Assembly (NCBI GenBank): GCA_028554755.1
Contig: JAPTOF010000016.1
Span: forward strand, 880,501-944,500
Direction: 5' to 3'
DNA from: Cordia subcordata
Taxonomy: Eukaryota; Streptophyta; Magnoliopsida; Boraginales; Cordiaceae
Length of the DNA: 64,000 nt
This document shows, one piece after another, positions 1 through 25,810 of the stretch. The notes under the pieces are model-generated. The model was not told where the DNA came from, did not search any database, and was given only the letters and a program-made list of their open reading frames with translations. A program made the position numbers and the translations under genes. Numbering within the stretch: position 1 is the first letter of the stretch; each line of letters opens with the position of its first letter.

Positions 1-704
1 TCTACTTTATTTATTTGTATTTTTAACCTTTGATTGAAAATTTTCATTTCCCAATTGGGTATAGGTCATTTTCAATTATTGTTAATTGTGCTTAAACTTT
101 ATGTAATTTTGATGAATGCTTCTTCATTCTTGGGAACGAATTTTTCGTTGGTTGTATTATGTGAACTCTTATAAACTCTATATAAAGTTTGTTGCTTTTT
201 ACAATGAGGCTAGAATAAACAAGACTGCTCATATTGAAGGTGTGATATGAGAGCTTTAGAAGTTGAGGGAGGCTATTTCGATTGCAGAGAAAGCGTGGGT
301 TGGGTAGGGGGAGATGATTGCAATTTCATTTTGTGGTTTGGTAGTGCTTATTTGGGTGCTTATAAGCACCTGAAATAGAAAATCTAGTGGGTGCTTATAA
401 GCACCTAAATAAACTCTGCGAAACACGCTCTTATCCGTCTGCACCTTGAGTGATACTAGATGACCATTAACTTCAACTTCAATGGTAAAGACACCTTGTT
501 TTTGTTGGTTTAAAGATGTTGCCTCTCGATGTAGCTGGCAGAGTTTCCTTGGAATGATCATCTTATATCACTTCCTATATGGTCTTCTGGAATTGTGGCT
601 TCTAGTTTTGTAATGATACCATGACGGATTAGCTATGTCCATTACTCTCCAAGTACATAAGTTGATAACTCTGCGTCTATCACTTTTCAGATGATTTCTT
701 TCTC
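1..704. other. 5' flank of DCD gene, no gene identified
   Basis: AT-rich flank. No coding family is recognisable on either strand; the minus-strand open frame at 256-561 has no domain. Two copies of a perfect 16-base palindrome, ggtgcttataagcacc, occur at 355-370 and 390-405. They share the core cttataagc with the MITE family seen at about 4.4, 26.7, 41.2 and 62.6 kb, so they are probably a remnant of it. A pyrimidine-rich stretch ending in ctag at 720 looks like a splice acceptor, so part of this region may be promoter plus a 5'UTR intron of the downstream gene. Confidence 0.4.
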
Positions 705-782
705 TTGTATATTTTTCTAGTTAAACCCTTCTGCAATGGCTGCCTGGAAGGACTGCTTTGTTTGATGCACAAAGCTTCGCTC

Positions 783-3513
783 ATGGCCAAGGAGAAAAGG
801 AACGAGTTTAAAAAGAAAGGGCAAACCAGCACCGAGCAACCTGCAAAGAAAGTACTGAAGAAGAAGAAGAAGAAGAAGATTCGGAAGGTCAATGCAGTAA
901 ATGCTGGTGTTTCCAGTGCTGTTCCTCCTGATAATCCTGCACAAGCCTCTGTGCATGCTTCTGCTACTACTGGAAGCACAACTGACTCTCAGAGTGAAGG
1001 GAATGAAGAGGAGAATTCAAAGCGCCTCACTGGTTTTATATTTCTCTGTAATGGCAGGACCAAAGTGGAATGTTACCGGTATCGCGTTTTTGGACTTCCT
1101 AAGGGAAAAGTGGAAGATGTAGAGAAAATCAAGCCTGGCACGAAGCTTTTTCTGTTTGATTTTGAGCTGAAGCTTTTGTATGGTGTCTATGAGGCAACGT
1201 CAACTGGGAAAATGGACTTGGAACCTTCTGCTTTTGGAGGGAAGTTTCCGGCGCAGGTAAATCTCTCAGTCTATACAGTATTATCCTATAAACATCCTGT
1301 TATCTTAGTTTCATTAACTTGTACGGGTCATTATTGATTGAAATAAAGAAGTGTTGAAGCTATACGATTGCTAGTTCTGCAGTAAGATGATATGTATCAC
1401 CTATGGATGTGATAATATGTTCAAGGGTCTGATAAACTCGGTTTCAGTTTAGTTGCAAGAGATTATGAAAGAATCATTAGAGTGTTAGTTGTTGGTCATT
1501 TTGCTATTGTATTTGGCTTGGAGTATTAACTCATGTATTTTATTGGTCATCTTTGTCCTTTCCTGACAAAGCATTTGGCACCATTTTAATTTTCATTCTG
1601 TTTCTCCTTCTACCATCTACATTTCTTGTTTTTCATGATTTGTAAATTTTTATGTGGTTGGTTCATCGATGTGTAGCTCTTGTTGGGAATTTTCATTTGT
1701 ATCTTGGGTCTTGAGATAGCTGTTTGTCTTTGTCTAGGTGAAATTTAAGATTTTTAAGGAATGTCTTCCCCTGCATGAGAAATCTTTTAAGCGTGCTATA
1801 GAGAAGAACTATGATGGTAACAAGTTCAAGCCAGAACTCAGTAAATCACAAGTAAGATTCCCTTCTTCTCTTGTAAAGCAGTTCAAATATGCTGGTGTGT
1901 TTTGAAAAGATGCCATCTTTTTCCATTTACCGAAGAAACTCCCATCCATGGTGCAGGTTAGCGGTCTAATATCATTGTTTCGTCCTCTCGGTGCACCGTC
2001 ATCATCTGCCCTTTTGTCCTCTTTGTTGCCAAATGAAGCCCCAAGACCGGTTTCACTGAGTGATCCATATGAAGCTAGAAGACTCGTGCAGGCTCCAGCA
2101 ACTATGGAACCTCTTCCTGTTCAGAGAGTACAACTTTTGCTGCGCAGAAGGAATGAAGTGACAGCCTACACAAGTCATGGCCATCCATCTATTGAGCATC
2201 GAAGCCAGCCAGCACTAAGTGGTCCCTATAGTATTCCAGGTTCTCAGCAATCATACTTGGGTGAAAGCATATACCAGGCGACAACAACTATGAAACATCA
2301 AATCCTCTCAGCTCCTGCTGATTCATATTATATTCCAGATTCTCAGCGACCATACTTCTCTGGAGGCCTTGCCCAGGGCACGACAGCTATGGAGCACCGA
2401 AGTTTGCCTGCTACCAGTGATCCGTATTATGTTCAAGGTTCTCGGCAATCAAACTTCACTTCTGGGCTTGCGAAGGGGACAACAGCTCTGGAGCATCAAA
2501 GTCTGCACGCTTCAAGTGATCCACATAATGCTCAAGATTATCAGCAATCATCCTTGACTGATGGGCTTGCCCATGGGATTGTACATCAGAGCTCAAAATC
2601 TCCAAGTAATCCATATAATGTTCCAGATTCTCAGCAAGCATCATTCACTGATGGCCTTGCCCATCGAGTGACACATCAGAGCTTGACAGCTCCAAGTGAT
2701 CCATATTATGTTCCAGATTCTCAGCATGCATACTTGACTAAAGGCTTTACCCCAGTCATGCAGGAACCTTATTCTAGGTACCTTATTGCTTTCATTCCCT
2801 CATTATCTGTTCATTTGGCTATTTGTAGTTGTTGGGACTTCACAGAAGTGCAATTCTTCTTTCCTGTATCCTGACCCCTCCGCCTTGGTTAGTTACAGAG
2901 ATTTTGTATATACCAGACGCTACCATTTTAGAGGGTTTTGATACGTGTGAAGGATCCCTGACAAGCTCTTCTTCGTTTTCTGTTTACTTTCAAGCCTCTT
3001 GACTTCCAGTTTTGATCTATGTTTCGTGCTGCAAGTCTATTTGTCACTGATATTATCTGTTTAAATAAATTCAACATTTTGGCAGCTTGCTCTAGGTAAA
3101 TACTGGTTTGCCTTTTAGCCCTTGGATATTTTTTACGTGTGAATTTCAAGTTGCTTTTGCACTAAACTCATTTGAGTCAGCTGCACTCTACATCACATGA
3201 ATTATATAAAATTAGTGATAATTCTTTTCGGTTCTGCCTCTGCAGGTATAGGGTAGTGGAAGGAATGATTCCGCAAAATCAACACACGGCCTTGGGGAGT
3301 GAACAACAGCAACTGCCTCAACAGCAGAATCAGCTAGTTCATGATACTGTTGTTCCATACAACTCCTACAAGTACAATGCTTACTCGATGCCTGCAGCTC
3401 CTTATGGTACTCCAGTCATGCAGCCGCAAATCCCAGCACCTAGAAGTGCAGAAGTAAATGCTCCTGTATCATACTATTATTCGTTTGCTGGGGCAACTCA
3501 AATAAAACGCTGA
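783..3513 (+). CDS. DCD (Development and Cell Death) domain protein
   Basis: Predicted join of 783-1256, 1738-1851, 1957-2777 and 3246-3513, all GT-AG with frame kept, giving 558 residues. After a lysine-rich N-terminus (poly-K near residues 25-33) comes the plant-specific DCD domain, about residues 80-195. It starts at [17 protein letters not shown], contains FGLPKGK and [19 protein letters not shown], and ends with [18 protein letters not shown], crossing exons 1 and 2. The remainder is low-complexity with six copies of a 30-33 residue repeat, then Q-rich sequence. DCD proteins (B2/NRP-like) are linked to stress, hormone and cell-death responses; the biochemical role is not settled. The start is uncertain: an in-frame ATG at 765 would add six residues, and an upstream ATG at 736 opens only a very short frame. 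An acceptor-like ctag at 720 suggests a 5'UTR intron. Confidence 0.88.
2221..2760 (+). repeat. Coding tandem repeat, six copies of 99/90 bp
   Basis: Repeat units in exon 3 of the DCD gene start at 2221, 2320, 2419, 2518, 2608 and 2698, so the periods are 99, 99, 99, 90 and 90 bp. Each encodes a 33- or 30-residue unit starting with variants of DPYYVPDSQ, followed by a line like SFTDGLAHG and then HQSLTAPS. The period is always a multiple of three, so the frame is preserved. The later units have lost three residues near the middle. Confidence 0.9.
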
Positions 3514-4410
3514 TCCTGGTATTATCTTGAGGGCACCGGTTTGAACATCAGCTCTTAATTAATTTTTCCTGTTTCTTTTAATCATGGTCCCTGCCTTTAG
3601 ATGACTAAACTCCTTCACTAACAACGTTTTGGGGTTTAGTCGCAAAAAGATAATTTCTGGCAAGTGTCACGCGCATGGTCGTGTCGCGGGCATAATCCCC
3701 TCTTCTCTCTTGTCACGCGCATGGTCGTGCTGCGGGCATAATTCCCTCTTCTTTCTTTAGTCCTGCAATTTTTGGACGAAGTTGTTCTTCACACTATGCA
3801 TTGTGGTTGAACAAATCCCAATTTGAAGCTAAGGGTTCGTTTGAATTGGCTTTTTTGAAGAATATTTTTTTAAACAACTTTTCACGAAAGTTCTGCTTTC
3901 TGGAGAAAGTTACATTTGAGCTTTTGACAGAGTTTCAACTAATTTTTTTTCCTTTAACGAAAAAGTCATTTTTCTTTTAAAAAAGTCTATCTAAACAAGC
4001 CCTAAGAGAAGTGAAGCCTCCGCGAGGGGTCTTACGAAGTGTCCATGTCTTCCCCACTATCCACCATTCACTCTTGGTTGTCGAATCTGCTAATTGACTC
4101 TGTTAGTCGAACGGTCTGTTTGATCGTTTGTGAGAATTTCTTCTTCTGCAACCACACATTTAGATCTTCCACACGACGCCTATGCTATTTTCACATCAAA
4201 CAAGTGAACAACAAAGAAAGATTTTCTTGCAAAAAAAGTGGTAATGGAATTCAATAGCTACGCTGTTTTCATTGTCATGGAGAAAGAAAATTTCATGTCA
4301 CCACTAGACATTATCCTAGGGACCGATTTAAGCATGAGGTTGTGCAATTGTAGTAAACACTTTAAAATATTGTCAAAACGTACTAATATTTCTAATTAAA
4401 AGAATTATTT
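3514..4410. other. 3' flank and intergenic DNA with short tandem repeat
   Basis: Contains the likely 3'UTR of the DCD gene and then non-coding DNA. Two copies of a 46-bp unit beginning tgtcacgcgcatggtcgtg occur at 3665 and 3711; they are GC-rich against the surroundings. The open frame at 4039-4257 matches no known family. No RNA gene is seen. Confidence 0.5.
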
Positions 4411-4936
4411 AGAGTTTGTTTGGCTTTGACTTTTTAAAGCTACTTATAAGCAATTGATGTCCATAAGCAAACTCCAAATAAACAGATAAGTGTTTGGATA
4501 AAATGTATTTATAAGTTGTTGACATGTTTGATAAATATGTATTTATAACCAAAAATATTTGTTAAAATAACTAAAAAATATATTTCATTAATAATGTTGT
4601 AATTATCTTGTGTTTTTTAAGGATTTTAAACGGCCTTTTATTTGGCCACTTTCATAGCTTATAAGCAATTTTAAGAAAACTAAGGGAGTAGAAGGTGTTT
4701 GGCTTAGCTTATTTAGGTACTTATAAGCATATAGAAAAAAGCATCTTTTTACATACTTTTTTTTAATTATTATTTATAAGCACCAAATAAGCAAAGCTAA
4801 ACAGCCTGTAAGCCTTTTGTGATTGCTTATAAGTTAATTTTACTTGTTTATAAGTAAAATTTGTCAAATGTGTATATTTTATTCTCTATTTATAAGCATG
4901 TTTGACTAACTTAGAAGCATTCAAAGCACCCTCTTA
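4411..4936. mobile_element. MITE cluster with cttataagc repeats
   Basis: The left end reads agagtttgtttggcttt and the right end ttcaaagcaccctctt, an imperfect terminal inverted repeat of the plant type (a)gagggtgtttggctt. The inner part is AT-rich and packed with cttataagc in both orientations. A second set of ends (ggtgtttggcttagctt near 4693 and aagctaaacagcctg near 4795) suggests one copy nested in another. There is no coding capacity. The type is hAT-like by its ends; a target duplication could not be fixed. Confidence 0.55.
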
Positions 4937-6000
4937 ATCCTGACAACGTCATTAGTTGTGATTTTAACCATTAGTGATAAAATATTTTCGATCCGTCTGT
5001 TCCCTATTGAAAACAACAATGTTCTGATTATGGGGTTTACTTAATTATGCTTTGGAACGAAGCCAGGTGAATAAGTGGCTTATTTAACCTTACTTGACGA
5101 ACTGGCAATATATATATTATACAACTAGATCATCATCATGAGGAGGCCTTTTTGCTTTACATGCATAATTGAGAACTAAAAAGATGCTCCAACAAAAGAA
5201 ATACACTAATTTAGAGAAAAAAGAGGAGTAGCATCTAGGTAGACTTATTTTCAGTTATCTTCTTCATCCAATGAGTTCAACTTTTTTGCATTAACCTATA
5301 TCAACTTAATATGCCCATACTTTTCCACAACATAGGTTAAGATAAAGACACCCAAAAGACAACTTAACAGAAAAAGTTGTAGTAATTAATTGTAGCAAAG
5401 TGAATATAATAAAAATGTAGTGCTCCTTAAAGGTATTGCATGCTCTTTAATAATTCAAATGTGTCTTTTCTTGCAAGCTTCTAAAGTGGTGAGTGTGTGA
5501 TTGCGGGGCCAAGACCAAGAGACATCAAAATTAAGAGAATATATGATATAACTGTATTAGGTTTGAATTCAATTCCTTATCCTAAATTAGGTGTCCTCGA
5601 ATTAACTGGAACACAATATAAGGGACGTATTGCACATTTAATGTTTGTCAGTTGATGATCAGGCTACGTTGACTAAAATACTCTTATCGCAAGAAGAAAA
5701 AGTGTTATAACGGTACGTTTAAGATCTAAAGTGAAAGTAATATTATAAAATTGAAAACAATAATTTTGATTTGAAATTTATTGACCAAAATAATTAATTC
5801 GAGAATTTATCTAAATTCACGACAATTATAAATGCTTACTTATTAAGGCTTTTCTTTTCATCCGCCCCCTCCCTTTTTTTTTTTTTTTCCTTTTTGTCTT
5901 TCCCAACCACAAGACATTGCACATATTCTACGTGCGTCATAAATGAATGAAGGCGTTTCAATTTCGAGCTCAAGACATAGACTCAAAGTGTACATGGACC
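4937..6000. other. Intergenic DNA, nothing recognised
   Basis: AT-rich sequence with a T homopolymer near 5875-5889. No open frame with family features, no RNA gene and no clear repeat ends were found. Confidence 0.4.
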
Positions 6001-6002
6001 GC

Positions 6003-6160
6003 CCCCAGGGGCATAGGTGAGTTGGTAAGTGGCCAGGTGACTGGGGTGGAGACACCCTGACAACGCGGGATCGAGTCCGTGTGGTGGCAGTACTCCGCTG
6101 AAATATTGCGGGGGCTGTTGCTGGATTTCCACGCCCGTTGGTCCTCTTCCTGGTCGGGTT
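6003..6160 (+). repeat. tRNA-derived SINE (Pol III A and B boxes)
   Basis: An A-box-like motif taggtgagttgg at 6014-6025 is followed, 43 bases on, by a perfect B-box gatcgagtc at 6069-6077 (consensus GWTCRANNC). This spacing is normal for an internal RNA polymerase III promoter. The segment is more GC-rich than its surroundings, as SINE heads often are. It does not fold as an intact tRNA, so a tRNA-derived SINE is the best reading. The right boundary is not certain. Confidence 0.55.
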
Positions 6161-6298
6161 GCCACTCACGCACATCCCTCGATTAACCTCTCGCCTGGTT
6201 AAGGGGCCCTGGCCAGGTGGGAAAGGGCTGCCACTCACGCACATCCCTCGATTAACCTCTCGCCTGGTTAAAGGGCCCTGGCCAGGTGGGAAAGGGGT
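6161..6298. repeat. 69-bp tandem duplication
   Basis: Two nearly identical 69-bp units, each starting gccactcacgcacatccctc, occupy 6161-6229 and 6230-6298. They directly follow the SINE head and end in gggaaaggggttctcc, which also flanks the next repeat. The unit may be part of the SINE body that was duplicated. Confidence 0.85.
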
Positions 6299-7605
6299 TC
6301 TCCTTCGAAAGTGTACATGGATCCGTTGAGTCAAAGATTCAAAGTGTATATATACAATATTCAACAACAAAAGATAACTAAGGGGATGGGGGAGTACAAT
6401 ATGACCACACGAGGGGAGTTTTCTAGGTAACGCAGCTTTTGTTAACCAATCAGCTACTGCATTTGCATGTCTAGGGACATGGGAATTAGATGCAACCATG
6501 TCAGTAAAGGGGTTCTCCTTTGAAAGTGTACATGGACCCGTTGAGTCAAAGATTCAAAGTGTATATATACAATATTCAACAACAAAAGATATCTAAGGGG
6601 ATGGGGGAGTACAATATGACCACACGAGGGGAGTTTTCTAGGTAACGCAGCTTTTGTTAACCAATCAACTACTGCATTTGCATGTCTAGGGACATGGGAA
6701 TTAGATGCAACCATGTCAGTTATACAAGCTATAATAGCAGGAGAGTTCCATCTGGACAGAAGAGAATTTTAAAGATTATTAAAAAGAAAAAAAACCAAGC
6801 TTGGTTTAATCAATTTCAAAGACGACAGAAGAAAGGGTGAAGAATTGAGCAAATGAGCAAAGCATTCCAAAGTGCTTAAAGAGAAAGGTAATATCATAAA
6901 CACTCAACTAATATCAATTAAATCAAAGTGCATATGTACAATATTCAACAACAAAAAATCCTTAAGAGGAAGGGGAATACAAAATCACGGAAGAGGAAGC
7001 TTTCTGACTAACACAATTTTTGCTAATCAATCAGTTACTACATTTGCACGTATACAAAAATAGGAATTAGATGCACCCATGTCACTAATATTTGCTATTA
7101 TAGTAGGAGAGTTCCATTTGGACAGAAGAGAATTTCAAGATTATTAAAAAAAAAAAAACGAAGCTTGGTTTAATCAATTTCAAAGACGACGGAAGAAAGG
7201 GTGAAGAATTGAGCAAATAAGCAAGCATTCCGAAGTGCTTAAAGAGAAAGGTAATATCATGAACACTCAACTAATATCAGTTAAATCGAAGTGCATATGT
7301 ACAATATTCAACAACAGAAAATCGTTAAGAGGATGGGAGTACAAAAACACGTAAGAAAAAGCTTTCTGACTAACGCAATTTTTGCTAATCAATCAGTTAC
7401 TACATTTGCACGTCTACAAAAATAGGAATTAGATGCACCCATGTCACTAATATTAGCTATAATAGCAAGAGAGTTTCATCTTAGTATAGAAAAGAATATC
7501 GAAATAAAGAAAACACAAGCTTGGTGCAATCACTCTAAAAAACGATAGAAAAAGAAAAGGTGAAAAATTGAGCATATAAACAAGCATCCGGAAGTGCTAG
7601 TGTCT
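6291..7605 (-). repeat. Tandem array of a LINE-type RNase H 3' end
   Basis: A 215-bp direct duplication (6291-6505 and 6506-6720) is followed by more diverged units with period about 363-370 bp, anchored on tatgtacaatattcaac at about 6559, 6929 and 7292. On the minus strand each unit carries a short peptide line reading SHVPRHANAVADWLTKAAL in the best copies. This matches the C-terminal H-x-x-R-x-x-N-x-x-A-D motif of the plant RNase-H-like domain (RVT_3) found in LINEs. The copies at about 7.0-7.1 and 7.4 kb are degraded, for example with a stop before LAKIV. No reverse transcriptase is present, so these are repeated 3' ends only. Confidence 0.6.
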
Positions 7606-8931
7606 CAGCCTGAGAAGCATTGGAGGCTTAACAAAAATATGTATATACTTAACTATTTCACAAATCATTCAAATGCAAAAGAAATATCAAGAAATTTATT
7701 ACTGTTTTAATTGTTCATAAAAAGAAATATAAGCAACGATTATAATCAAATATTTATGGACTAGACTTTCTTCTTACCATTTTAAAAAAACAACAATTAT
7801 ATGTTATTGTTAATCTTTATCATAAAAAAAACATTACACAGATGATAAATATGCCATTGGCAAATTTAAGCACGTTGATTAGCCTCGATTGTCCTCCAAT
7901 ATGTGTCATTTAATCTTAATTATGCAAAAAAAATTAAGCTTTTCCATGAAGCATCCTTCCAAGGTGACACATGCAAATTATTTCTGATCCACCACCACTG
8001 AAATGGACAATTATTTCTTTGACCAAAAAAAAAAAAAAAAAAGAGAAATGGACAATTATTTCAAGTTATTCAATTAGTCTTTTTGTTTTTAATTCTTAAT
8101 TCAGTCAATATTAAAAAATGACTAATCATTTAAGAGCTCGTATAGTTTGCCTTCTTTCCATAAGTATTTCTATTTCTGAAAAAGCACATATTTTCTATAA
8201 TAAGTATATGACTTGACTTTAAAAAAAATAAAACTCCAATAAAAATTTAAATTTAATTTTTTTGAAAAATAAAAAATTTAACAATAAAAATAACACTTTT
8301 TTAAAATCATAAAAAATTGCTTTTTGAAAAAAATAATCCAAACCAACCTTCAAATGTCTTCTATAACATGGGTCAACACTTAATCAATGACTAATGTCAA
8401 TGTAATAAACTTTTTCTTCTTGTCAGATCAAACTACTTTCTCACAACCAATGATCTCTCGCCACATCAGCCAGAATTAAAACCTTCGTTTGTTAATAAGA
8501 TGCTTTGCACTTCTGACCAAAAAAAAAAAAGCTTACACTTGGAAGACCTTTTTTCTTAAAAAAAAATTTCCCCCCCCCCCCCCCAATTAATTACAGGTCA
8601 AGGTGCGACAAGGTGTTTTTAGGTGAAGCTAATTTCTTAATTAAAGCTAATGACGAGTCTAAACCGCGTTATTAGAAGACAAAGCGTGGGGCCCACTCAC
8701 TATCCTCTTGTCTCTCTACGCACACTACACTTTCTCAACGTCTTTTGATCCGTTATTTTTCATGTAATAATATAGCCATAGCAATACAGCATAGTAGGTA
8801 TAATATAATATATATATTTACTCTCCAAGTCTTTTTTTTTATACTATTTTTTTGTACTATTTATAGATATATATTTGTGTGTGTATTTATATAGAAGTTT
8901 TGAAGAAGCTGAAGGTGAGAAAAAGGCCGCG
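7606..8931. promoter_or_regulatory. Upstream region of copine gene
   Basis: AT-rich, with A-runs near 8025-8042 and 8520-8531 and a C homopolymer of about 14 near 8571-8584. The last 200 bases before the copine ATG contain TATA-like stretches (atatatatatt near 8808-8820) and are the probable core promoter and 5'UTR. No specific binding site can be claimed from sequence alone. Confidence 0.35.
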
Positions 8932-22597
<13,666 letters not shown>

Positions 22598-23580
22598 TTG
22601 CTCCAAGTGTATATATAAGAATATATTTTTCTGATTCTTTTTGTGTCAATACGATTTGCTTATTTTGGAGCCAGTGGCAGAGGAAGTGATTGCAAGTTAT
22701 GTTGATAACAATTTTTGAGAAACTACTTTTCGCCAGAAATGTGAAAGGGAACTACGTTGTTTCTAATAATGCTAAGATCTATTCATTCCTTTTCCTGGGG
22801 ATTGCTGCAATGCTATGAGCATGAGGATGACTAGTGCACTTAGTCGTATAACAAAATGTTATTTTGTTATGAGCGAGATAAGTTGCGCGTGTCTCAATGT
22901 GAATTTCAAACTTTCGATTGAGAGGGAAGTGTGTTTGACCTGGGAATGGCTAAGCAGGAATAATCCACGGGGTGAATTATATATGTCTTGTCTACTATTC
23001 AACTAAAGAAATACGAGTGCTCCTCAATCCTCGCCTTCAATCCTTCCAATTTATTGATTACCTAAATCACACTTCACATTTCAATACTTGAGCCGAAGGT
23101 TGACTAGTAAGTCGTCACACACTGGATTAAGAGCAAGACCCAACTCACAGACCATGCCCCCAACTCACGGACCATGCCCTGCCTTGCCTTATGTTGAAGA
23201 GTGCAAAAAAGTGTTGGTACAGCTGGGCTTTCATTTATAACACATTTGCGGAGAGGCAAATAGCCAAATATGTGCGTAGCTGGCTTACAAACATTGGTTT
23301 AACCCTCTTGCTGGGAATGCACACCTTTGACGAACCACCAGAAGGAATCAAAGAGGTTAATGCGAAACGAAAAGAAAAAGAAAAGAAAAAGAGACAACAA
23401 TCCACACAATATGGCAAATTCTTGAAGCAATCGCAAGTTATAATGATTGTTGCAGTGGCCAAAATCTGATTCCAGATTATTCAAACGCCTGAATGGATTT
23501 GGGTCAATCAGCATCAATTCTAGATGTGGAGCATCAATTCTAGATGTGGATGGACTCTCCATCTCAACTTTTGTTTCGTA
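22598..23580. other. Copine 3' flank, no gene identified
   Basis: Contains the copine 3'UTR and then non-coding DNA. Small direct repeats occur: cccaactcacagaccatgcc at about 23140 with a near copy at about 23160, and two copies of gagcatcaattctagatgtg-like sequence at about 23510-23550. No family match on either strand. Confidence 0.4.
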
Positions 23581-24240
23581 GTCAAGTTGACTTGCGCAAT
23601 ATCATCAAAAATAAATAAATAAATAAAGAGAAAAAAAAAAAAGAGTCGAAGGTGTTGAGGTCCTTGGACTCTTTGATGGCCGTAGTCTTTGGTAGCCAAG
23701 CCACTGGTAGGCTTCTCAAAAGCCTTTTTACAAGTTCGGCATTCTCATAGTTCTTGCCAAGGGACTTCAAAGTGTTAATAATTTCAATAAATCTTGAGAA
23801 CATTTGTTCAATATTTTCATTCGGAAGCATAGAGAACATTTCATATTTATGCACAAGCATGCTAATCCTAGTTTCTTTAACTTGATTAGTGGCTTCATGT
23901 GTGACCTCTAGCTGATCTCATATCTCTTTAGCCGTGGTGCATCATATGATTTTCTCGAATTCGGAGGAATCTAATGCAAAGTAAAGGCAGTGAATGACAT
24001 TAGCATTTGTTTCAATTAATTTTATATCATCCTTATCCCATTCTTCTTCCGGTTTAAGAATCTTTACACCATTTACTTCTTTGGAGGGGATACCAAATTC
24101 ATTTACTATGGTTTTTCATGCAACATAATTATTGACTTGCAAAAATATTTTTATTCTAACATTCCAAAATGCATAGTTGGTACCATCAAAGTATGAGACT
24201 CTAGTGGTGGAAAGATTTTCTTGAATTCTATGTGTCATGA
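23580..24240 (-). pseudogene. Truncated copia gag fragment
   Basis: On the minus strand a gag frame starts near 24238 with MTHRIQENLSTTRVSYFDG and TNYAFWNVRIKIFL (copia gag N-terminus). After a broken middle it continues in MLPNENIEQMFSRF, IIINTLKSLGKNY-like and LVKRLLRSLP (UBN2 domain) up to about 23640. The zinc knuckle, protease and pol are absent. It is a relic of a different family from the two full-length elements. Confidence 0.7.
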
Positions 24241-24317
24241 TTTTTAGCTCTAGATGGTTAAGTAAAAAACACACACGAAAATGCAAACACTCACACAACT
24301 TATGCAATTAATGTGCA

Positions 24318-24341
24318 GAGCACTAGGCTCTGATGTCCCAT
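24318..24341 (-). other. LTR end and primer site of the truncated copia
   Basis: Read on the minus strand, a sequence ending gggcaaca is followed by tgggacatcagagcctag, a variant of the tRNA-Met primer site tggtatcagagcc, and then the gag start about 80 bases on. This places an LTR to the right of 24341. Its far end could not be located; the following kilobase to about 25300 probably contains it. Confidence 0.5.
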
Positions 24342-25790
24342 GTTGCCCAAAGAATGAATCAAAGAAGGGGAGGAGAGGGAGAGGGGGAGGGGGGTGAATT
24401 GGATTATTGGCACAAATAAGCACTTAAAAACTCTTAACAAGTATATCAAGCAAAAGTACATACAACATTCAAAGTAAACACTTGAAATATAAAGAGTACA
24501 GGGTTAAGAAGATTAAGCGCAACTATTTAGAGTGGTTTGAACTCCTAAAGGCCTAGTTCATTACCTAAGATCTTTCCTTAGGGTTTCGGAGACTTCACTA
24601 GTGAATCCGCTTCTTACTTAGTACATTGTAAAAGCGTAGAATAACAATTACAACCTCACTTCACCACAAGGACCACAAGTATTAACCCAATACTTGAGGA
24701 TTTTAACCCTTCATTCTTGATAGAACGTCTCTCACAACTATGCTACCTAAGAGTAAAGAACACACCCAATGTAATAGTAAGTGATGGTTTTTACAAGAGC
24801 TTTTATTGAGCAAGTGCACATAAGGTATGTATACCTTCCTATATTGTTCTAAGTAGATAAGGTGATTTATGAGCTCAAAGACTTGATCAAAGAATGGAAA
24901 TGACGTGCAATTAACAAAGATTAAATAAATGAAGTATGATTGCAAGAGAGAGTATTGAATATTATAAGGCTTGAGTAAATGGTATTGATCAAGTTGTTTC
25001 TAAAGTTTGGGGTATGAGATGTATTTATAATAGCCAAAAAATAAAATCCTAACTATCAAAAAATGTATTGCAGAAAACTACATTTAGTTGCTAACCCTAC
25101 CGGTTAGTCGGCACCCTCAATTGCCAGACACTTTGCATCTACTAGCTACCCTACCAGTCAGCCACCTACAAAAAAAAGGTTATTTGGAAAAACGGCTAGG
25201 TACACCGGGTATACATCCCCTAGCTGGTATCTACTGGCGACTCATACCAGATCGCCAGTATGGCCAACCGGTACCTTAAAATAGGTATAGCAAAGCAGAA
25301 AAGCTAATGCAAAAGTTAAAATTTTACAGCTATATATTAAATACAACCGTTTTTTTTGCAATTTCCAAGGTTTAATGCACATAGCTTGACTTCCTCAATA
25401 ATTATAACTCAAATACCATGTCAAACATTGAATGCAAGACTTAAACAACACGATGTTGTAGATTTTTATAGATTTTTGGTGCAAAAGAAGAGATTTTCTT
25501 TCATTTTGTCAAATCAAGCAAGTTGTACATATGCATATATACATTTATACAATATATATATATATATATACACACACACTACATGCAAGTTGTATAAAGC
25601 ATTTATAATTTATTTCTTTCAAGGATTCTATAGAGATTTGTTTCCACAAGCTAAAGCAATAAATGTTTTTCACATTCAAAGTGGATAAATATCAAGTATA
25701 CCTACTGACCATTGTGTAAAACAATAACTTAGATTAGATCAAGAATGTAATGTGCTTTTCTTTGAAAATACTATAGAGTTTTTGCTAAAA
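24342..25790. other. Probable LTR remnant and AT-rich DNA
   Basis: Begins with a purine-rich tract (gggaggagagggagaggggg near 24369). At 25090-25270 it holds a segment with alternating ctaccggttagtcgg- and gctaccctaccagtcagcc-type motifs. This is likely the LTR of the minus-strand copia relic. A (TA)n(CA)n microsatellite lies at about 25551-25580. No gene is seen. Confidence 0.35.
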
Positions 25791-25810
25791 CCATGGTAGA
25801 TTTTATTTTT

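Noticed and set aside
256..561. Minus-strand open frame of about 100 codons
   Set aside because: No recognisable domain, overlaps MITE-like palindromes, and no promoter or splice context.
6003..6090. Possible tRNA gene
   Set aside because: A and B boxes are present but no acceptor stem or anticodon arm can be drawn; SINE fits better.
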